Positions 50,675 through 53,815 of a stretch of 53,815 nt of DNA are shown piece after piece. This DNA comes from Geobacteraceae bacterium (GTDB lineage Bacteria; Desulfobacterota; Desulfuromonadia; Geobacterales; Pseudopelobacteraceae). Numbering within the stretch: the first letter of the stretch is position 1; each line of letters begins with the position of its first letter. The notes under the pieces were generated by a model that was not told the origin of the DNA, made no database searches, and was given only the letters and a program-made list of their open reading frames with translations. Position numbers and translations under genes: made by a program. The DNA lies in the NCBI GenBank assembly GCA_021286935.1, contig JAJTBI010000011.1, positions 1-53,815 of the forward strand, given 5' to 3'.

Positions 50675-52126
50675 ATGTCGGAACAGTTTGATTTAATTGT
50701 AATTGGTGCTGGTCCTGGTGGGTATGTGGCAGCAATTCGCGCCAGTCAGTTGAGGATGAAGGTGGCAGTGGTCGAAAAACGGGCTACCCTGGGTGGTGTC
50801 TGTCTGAACGAGGGCTGTATTCCCAGCAAGGCATTGCTTGACTCCAGTGAACACTTTGCCCTGGCGCGGGATAAATTTGCCCTGCATGGGATTGAGATTG
50901 ATCCACCACGCCTGAATCTGGCTGCCATGTTAGCTCGTAAGGATGATGTGGTGAAAAAGCTGACCGATGGTGTTGCCTATCTGTTCAAGAAAAATAAGAT
51001 TACCCTGTTTAGCGGGACAGCCAGCCTGAAAGGGCCGGATGTTGACGGAATGCAACAGGTCGCTGTGGAACAGGTTTTTCATCTGAGTTTCCCCAATGGT
51101 GATCAACAGCCGGTTGAGGCGCCACAGCTGCTGCGGGCGGCCAAGGTGCTGCTGGCAACCGGTAGTGAACCGATTCCGCTGCCCACTATCTCTTTTGACG
51201 GTGAACTGGTGGTCTCGGCCCGTGAAGCGCTTGCTTTTGAGCAGGTGCCTGATCATTTGGTAGTAGCTGGTGGTGGGTATATCGGTTTGGAACTGGGATC
51301 GGTCTGGCGCAGGCTGGGGGCACGGGTAACCGTTATGGAGGCATTGCCTGGCATTGTTCCCTCCAGTGATCGTCAAGTAGCGGATTACCTGCAACGGACT
51401 TTGAAAAAACAGGGTGTTGAGTTCCGCCTGAATACCAGAGTAACCGGATTACGCCGTTTGGGGAGTAAGGCGATGATTCAGTACAGTTCTGGCGATGAAG
51501 GCAGTGAGATTGATTGTGATCGGCTGTTGGTGGCCATTGGTCGCAGGCCATTGGTTACAGGGCTGGGTGCAGAAGATGTCGGTATCTGTTTCGATCAAAA
51601 TGGAAGGATGCAGGTGGACGAAAATTATCAGACCACCTGTCCGGGTATCTACGCCATCGGCGATCTGATTCCTGGACCCATGCTGGCCCATAAGGCTTCT
51701 GAGGAAGGTGTGGTCTGCGTTGAGCGGATGCATGGTAAGGCTACAGTGGTACAATACGACTACCTTCCGGGCGTGGTCTACACGTGGCCTGAAGGTGCTT
51801 CGGTTGGCAAGACAGAGGATCAGCTGAAGGAAGCAGCTGTTCCATACAAGGTCGGTAAGTTCAACTTTATGGGGAATGGTCGGGCAAGGGCCATGGATGA
51901 GACAGAAGGTTTTGTCAAGGTGCTTGCCCATGCTGAGTCGGACCGTCTGCTGGGGGTGCATATTGTTGGCCCCCGTGCCTCGGATATGATTGCCGAGGCA
52001 GTGACTGCCATGGGTTTTAAGGGGACGGCCCGTGAGCTGGGTATGCAGTTCCATGCCCATCCAACCTTAAGCGAAGCCTTGAAGGAAGCTGCCCTGGATC
52101 TCCATAAAGAGGCTGTCCACAGTTAG
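50675..52126 (+). CDS. lpdA: Dihydrolipoyl dehydrogenase
   Basis: 483 residues. ATG 50675 follows AGGAGGGGG. FAD-binding GAGPGGYVAAIRASQL, redox disulfide in GGVCLNEGCIPSKALL, NAD-binding GGGYIGLELGSVWRRLG, second FAD segment YAIGDLIPGPMLAHKA, and C-terminal catalytic His and Glu in HAHPTLSEALKEAA. It reoxidises lipoyl groups in 2-oxoacid dehydrogenases or the glycine system. It stands without E1/E2 genes. It is only 9 bp downstream of the DUF4384 gene, so it may be co-transcribed with the caspase pair, and 14 bp upstream of pyk. Confidence 0.97.
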   Translation: MSEQFDLIVIGAGPGGYVAAIRASQLRMKVAVVEKRATLGGVCLNEGCIPSKALLDSSEHFALARDKFALHGIEIDPPRLNLAAMLARKDDVVKKLTDGVAYLFKKNKITLFSGTASLKGPDVDGMQQVAVEQVFHLSFPNGDQQPVEAPQLLRAAKVLLATGSEPIPLPTISFDGELVVSAREALAFEQVPDHLVVAGGGYIGLELGSVWRRLGARVTVMEALPGIVPSSDRQVADYLQRTLKKQGVEFRLNTRVTGLRRLGSKAMIQYSSGDEGSEIDCDRLLVAIGRRPLVTGLGAEDVGICFDQNGRMQVDENYQTTCPGIYAIGDLIPGPMLAHKASEEGVVCVERMHGKATVVQYDYLPGVVYTWPEGASVGKTEDQLKEAAVPYKVGKFNFMGNGRARAMDETEGFVKVLAHAESDRLLGVHIVGPRASDMIAEAVTAMGFKGTARELGMQFHAHPTLSEALKEAALDLHKEAVHS

Positions 52127-52140
52127 ATTAGGAGCCGTAT

Positions 52141-53583
52141 ATGCACAAAAACAAGCGCCGGACAAAGATAGTGGCAACCCTGGGGCCAGCCAGTAATTCC
52201 CCGGAAATGATTGAGGATCTGCTTGCTGCAGGGGTTGATCTGTTCCGTCTTAATTTTTCCCACGGATCTCTGGAAGATAAGGCCAGTCTGATTAATGCCA
52301 TTCGAGCGGTTTCGGTCAGGCTGGGTAAAGAGGTTGGGATACTGGCTGACCTGCAGGGCCCAAAGATCCGCACCGGCAAGATGGCTGGTGACGGAATGCT
52401 GTTGCAAAAGGGGCAGGAGGTGGTCATTACCACTGCCGATGTCTTGGGGGCTGATGGCCGGATTCCAACAATCTATACAGAATTGCCACGTGATGTCACA
52501 CGAGGCGCCCGTATATTGCTGGATGACGGTCTGCTTGAACTAAAGGTGCTGGCGATTGAAGGTGAAGAAGCCCGCTGTCTGGTGGTAAATGGCGGCCTGC
52601 TTAAGAATAACAAGGGAATCAATCTGCCTGGAGTTAAGGTGTCGGCACCATCACTGACTGAAAAGGATCTGGCTGACCTGGATTTCTGTCTTTGGGTGGA
52701 TGTTGACTATATCGCCCTCTCGTTTGTGCGTACCCATGAAGATGTGGAGCAGATCAAGCGGATAATCTATAGCGCAGGCAAGGATATCCCGGTGGTTGCC
52801 AAGATTGAAAAGCCGGAAGCCTTGCGTAACTTCAACAAGATATTGAAAGTTACTGATGCCGTTATGGTAGCCAGAGGCGACCTAGGGGTTGAGATAGAGG
52901 CAGAAAAGGTTCCCCTGATTCAAAAGAAGATCATCCAGGCCTGTAATCGAGCAGGCAAGCCGGTCATAACCGCTACCCAGATGCTTGAATCAATGATAAC
53001 CAATCCGCGTCCCACCAGAGCAGAGACCTCAGATGTTGCCAATGCCATTATTGATGGGACAGACGCTGTTATGCTTTCAGGAGAAACTGCATCAGGAGCC
53101 CATCCGATTGCCGCAGTGGAGACCATGGCACGCATTGCCCTGGATGTCGAAACAGCCGGGTATGGCAGCAGGCTGAATGCACCTGTGCTTCTGACGCCAA
53201 GTATTGCCCAGGCGGTTGGAGAGGCAGCATGCAGGGCAGCGACCAGCCTCAAAGCGAAGGCAATAGCCGTATTTACCCAGTCAGGCAGCACTGCTGCGTT
53301 GATATCGCGCTTTCGTCCTGCGATTCCGATTGTTGCTTTTACTAATGCGGTTGAAATTCAGCGCAAACTTTCAATCTATTGGGGGGTGCGTACGCGGCCA
53401 ATTACAATGCTCGAAAGCATGGAGCAACAGATTGCGCTGGCTGAACAGTCATTACTGACAGCAGGCCTGCGCAAGGGGGATATTGTTGTTATTATTATGG
53501 GAACACCTATTGAAGCCCGTGGTTCAACAAATCTGATGAAGATCCATAAGCTGGGAGCAGGAAGATTTTTTGAAATTTTTTAA
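52141..53583 (+). CDS. pyk: Pyruvate kinase
   Basis: 480 residues. ATG 52141 follows TAGGAG. TKIVATLGPASNSPEMI and LFRLNFSHGS at the start, B domain in the middle, the active-site signature VAKIEKPEALRNF with catalytic Lys, VMVARGDLGVEI, KPVITATQMLESM, and the C-terminal allosteric domain (KAKAIAVFTQSGSTAALIS). It makes pyruvate and ATP from phosphoenolpyruvate. The length is that of standard bacterial PykF/PykA. It ends 8 bp before the first rRNA promoter box. Confidence 0.98.
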   Translation: MHKNKRRTKIVATLGPASNSPEMIEDLLAAGVDLFRLNFSHGSLEDKASLINAIRAVSVRLGKEVGILADLQGPKIRTGKMAGDGMLLQKGQEVVITTADVLGADGRIPTIYTELPRDVTRGARILLDDGLLELKVLAIEGEEARCLVVNGGLLKNNKGINLPGVKVSAPSLTEKDLADLDFCLWVDVDYIALSFVRTHEDVEQIKRIIYSAGKDIPVVAKIEKPEALRNFNKILKVTDAVMVARGDLGVEIEAEKVPLIQKKIIQACNRAGKPVITATQMLESMITNPRPTRAETSDVANAIIDGTDAVMLSGETASGAHPIAAVETMARIALDVETAGYGSRLNAPVLLTPSIAQAVGEAACRAATSLKAKAIAVFTQSGSTAALISRFRPAIPIVAFTNAVEIQRKLSIYWGVRTRPITMLESMEQQIALAEQSLLTAGLRKGDIVVIIMGTPIEARGSTNLMKIHKLGAGRFFEIF

Positions 53584-53591
53584 AAATAGCG

Positions 53592-53621
53592 TTGACAATA
53601 ACAACAGGTCTCAGGTATACA
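53592..53621 (+). promoter_or_regulatory. rRNA operon promoter P1
   Basis: TTGACA (53592-53597), 18-bp spacer, TATACA (53616-53621). The -35 box is perfect. The 25 bp upstream are nearly all A/T (including the end of pyk), resembling an UP element. Confidence 0.75.
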
Positions 53622-53689
53622 TCCTTTCTCTTTTGCGCCGAAAACATTTGCCCAGCAGCAACGAGCAAAGAAAAAAGTAAAAAAAGAGA

Positions 53690-53718
53690 TTGACAAGCGA
53701 AGAAAGATTTAGTAACTT
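53690..53718 (+). promoter_or_regulatory. rRNA operon promoter P2
   Basis: TTGACA (53690-53695), 17-bp spacer, TAACTT (53713-53718). An A-rich tract (53669-53688) directly precedes the -35 box, as in UP elements. It is about 97 bp downstream of P1, the usual tandem layout of rrn promoters. Confidence 0.75.
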
Positions 53719-53815
53719 GCCAATTCCGCTGCGACGGAACGAAACGAAAGCCGCGGAGACAGATTTGGTCTTTGAAAACCGAATAGCAAGTGTTGTGAAT
53801 TGCGGGCCAAGCAAT
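53719..53815 (+). other. rRNA operon leader, 16S gene expected just beyond the window
   Basis: The transcribed leader contains TGGTCTTTG followed by AAAACCGAATAGCAAG (53766-53790). This resembles a boxA antitermination element and the 5' flank of bacterial 16S rRNA genes. The end ATTGCGGGCCAAGCAAT could be the left arm of the RNase III processing stem. No 16S sequence itself is present. Confidence 0.7.

Overview
The window reads as a contiguous chromosomal piece from a Geobacter-like deltaproteobacterium (Desulfuromonadales/Geobacterales, possibly the Trichlorobacter/Geobacter lovleyi group). This placement is inferred from gene content: many multi-domain signalling proteins, a heme-motif hybrid kinase, a PxxKW cysteine-rich protein, the futalosine-pathway enzyme MqnA, an unlinked NifU/NifS pair and a compact aro-pepP-accBC-gcvH operon. 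No database search was possible. Coding density is high and most genes are on the + strand.

Layout. 1-11190 is a signalling block: the 3' end of a hybrid kinase, two complete hybrid histidine kinases (one with a periplasmic solute-binding sensor, one with a DUF3365 domain carrying a CxxCH heme motif), a chemotaxis receptor, an HsbR/HsbA-like partner-switching pair (REC-PP2C-HATPase plus STAS-like protein) and a NarX/NarL-type two-component pair. 11230-16534 holds a PPC/DUF296 protein, a DUF255 thioredoxin-fold protein, dGTPase, a PchB-like chorismate mutase and an Nramp transporter. 16680-19181 encodes a large flotillin-like SPFH protein with five exact-length 222-bp (74-residue) tandem repeats.

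19249-20364 looks like a complete integron gene cassette: a stand-alone (p)ppGpp synthetase gene that is visibly AT-richer than its surroundings, followed directly by a 59-bp attC-like site. The left boundary core (GTTGAAC) is the exact reverse complement of the attC R'' box (GTTCAAC). This is the most unusual object in the window. 20541-23638 is a likely operon of yfbR, a TPR gene, a DUF2157 membrane gene and a DUF4824-like gene. 23709-28707 holds a cysteine-cluster protein and a Ser/Thr phosphorylation module (CHASE2-kinase, PP2C phosphatase, convergent FHA protein).

28824-36759 is a long biosynthetic operon: aroC, aroK, aroB, TPR, roadblock/LC7, aroQ, pepP, accB, accC, gcvH, with several stop/start overlaps, closed by a perfect 14-bp hairpin. 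36856-41591 is a TolC-like gene, mqnA and a membrane-PAS-GGDEF-EAL gene that appears split by a +1 frameshift in a T7 tract. 41561-46147 contains a Nudix hydrolase, the PxxKW protein with a palindromic operator at its promoter, a phosphohexomutase, and nifU-nifS. 46262-53583 has a secreted WD40/caspase-like protein with a DUF4384 partner, followed closely by lpdA and pyk. The last 230 bp carry two tandem strong sigma-70 promoters with A/T-rich upstream tracts and a boxA-like leader, typical of an rRNA operon whose 16S gene would begin just past the window end.
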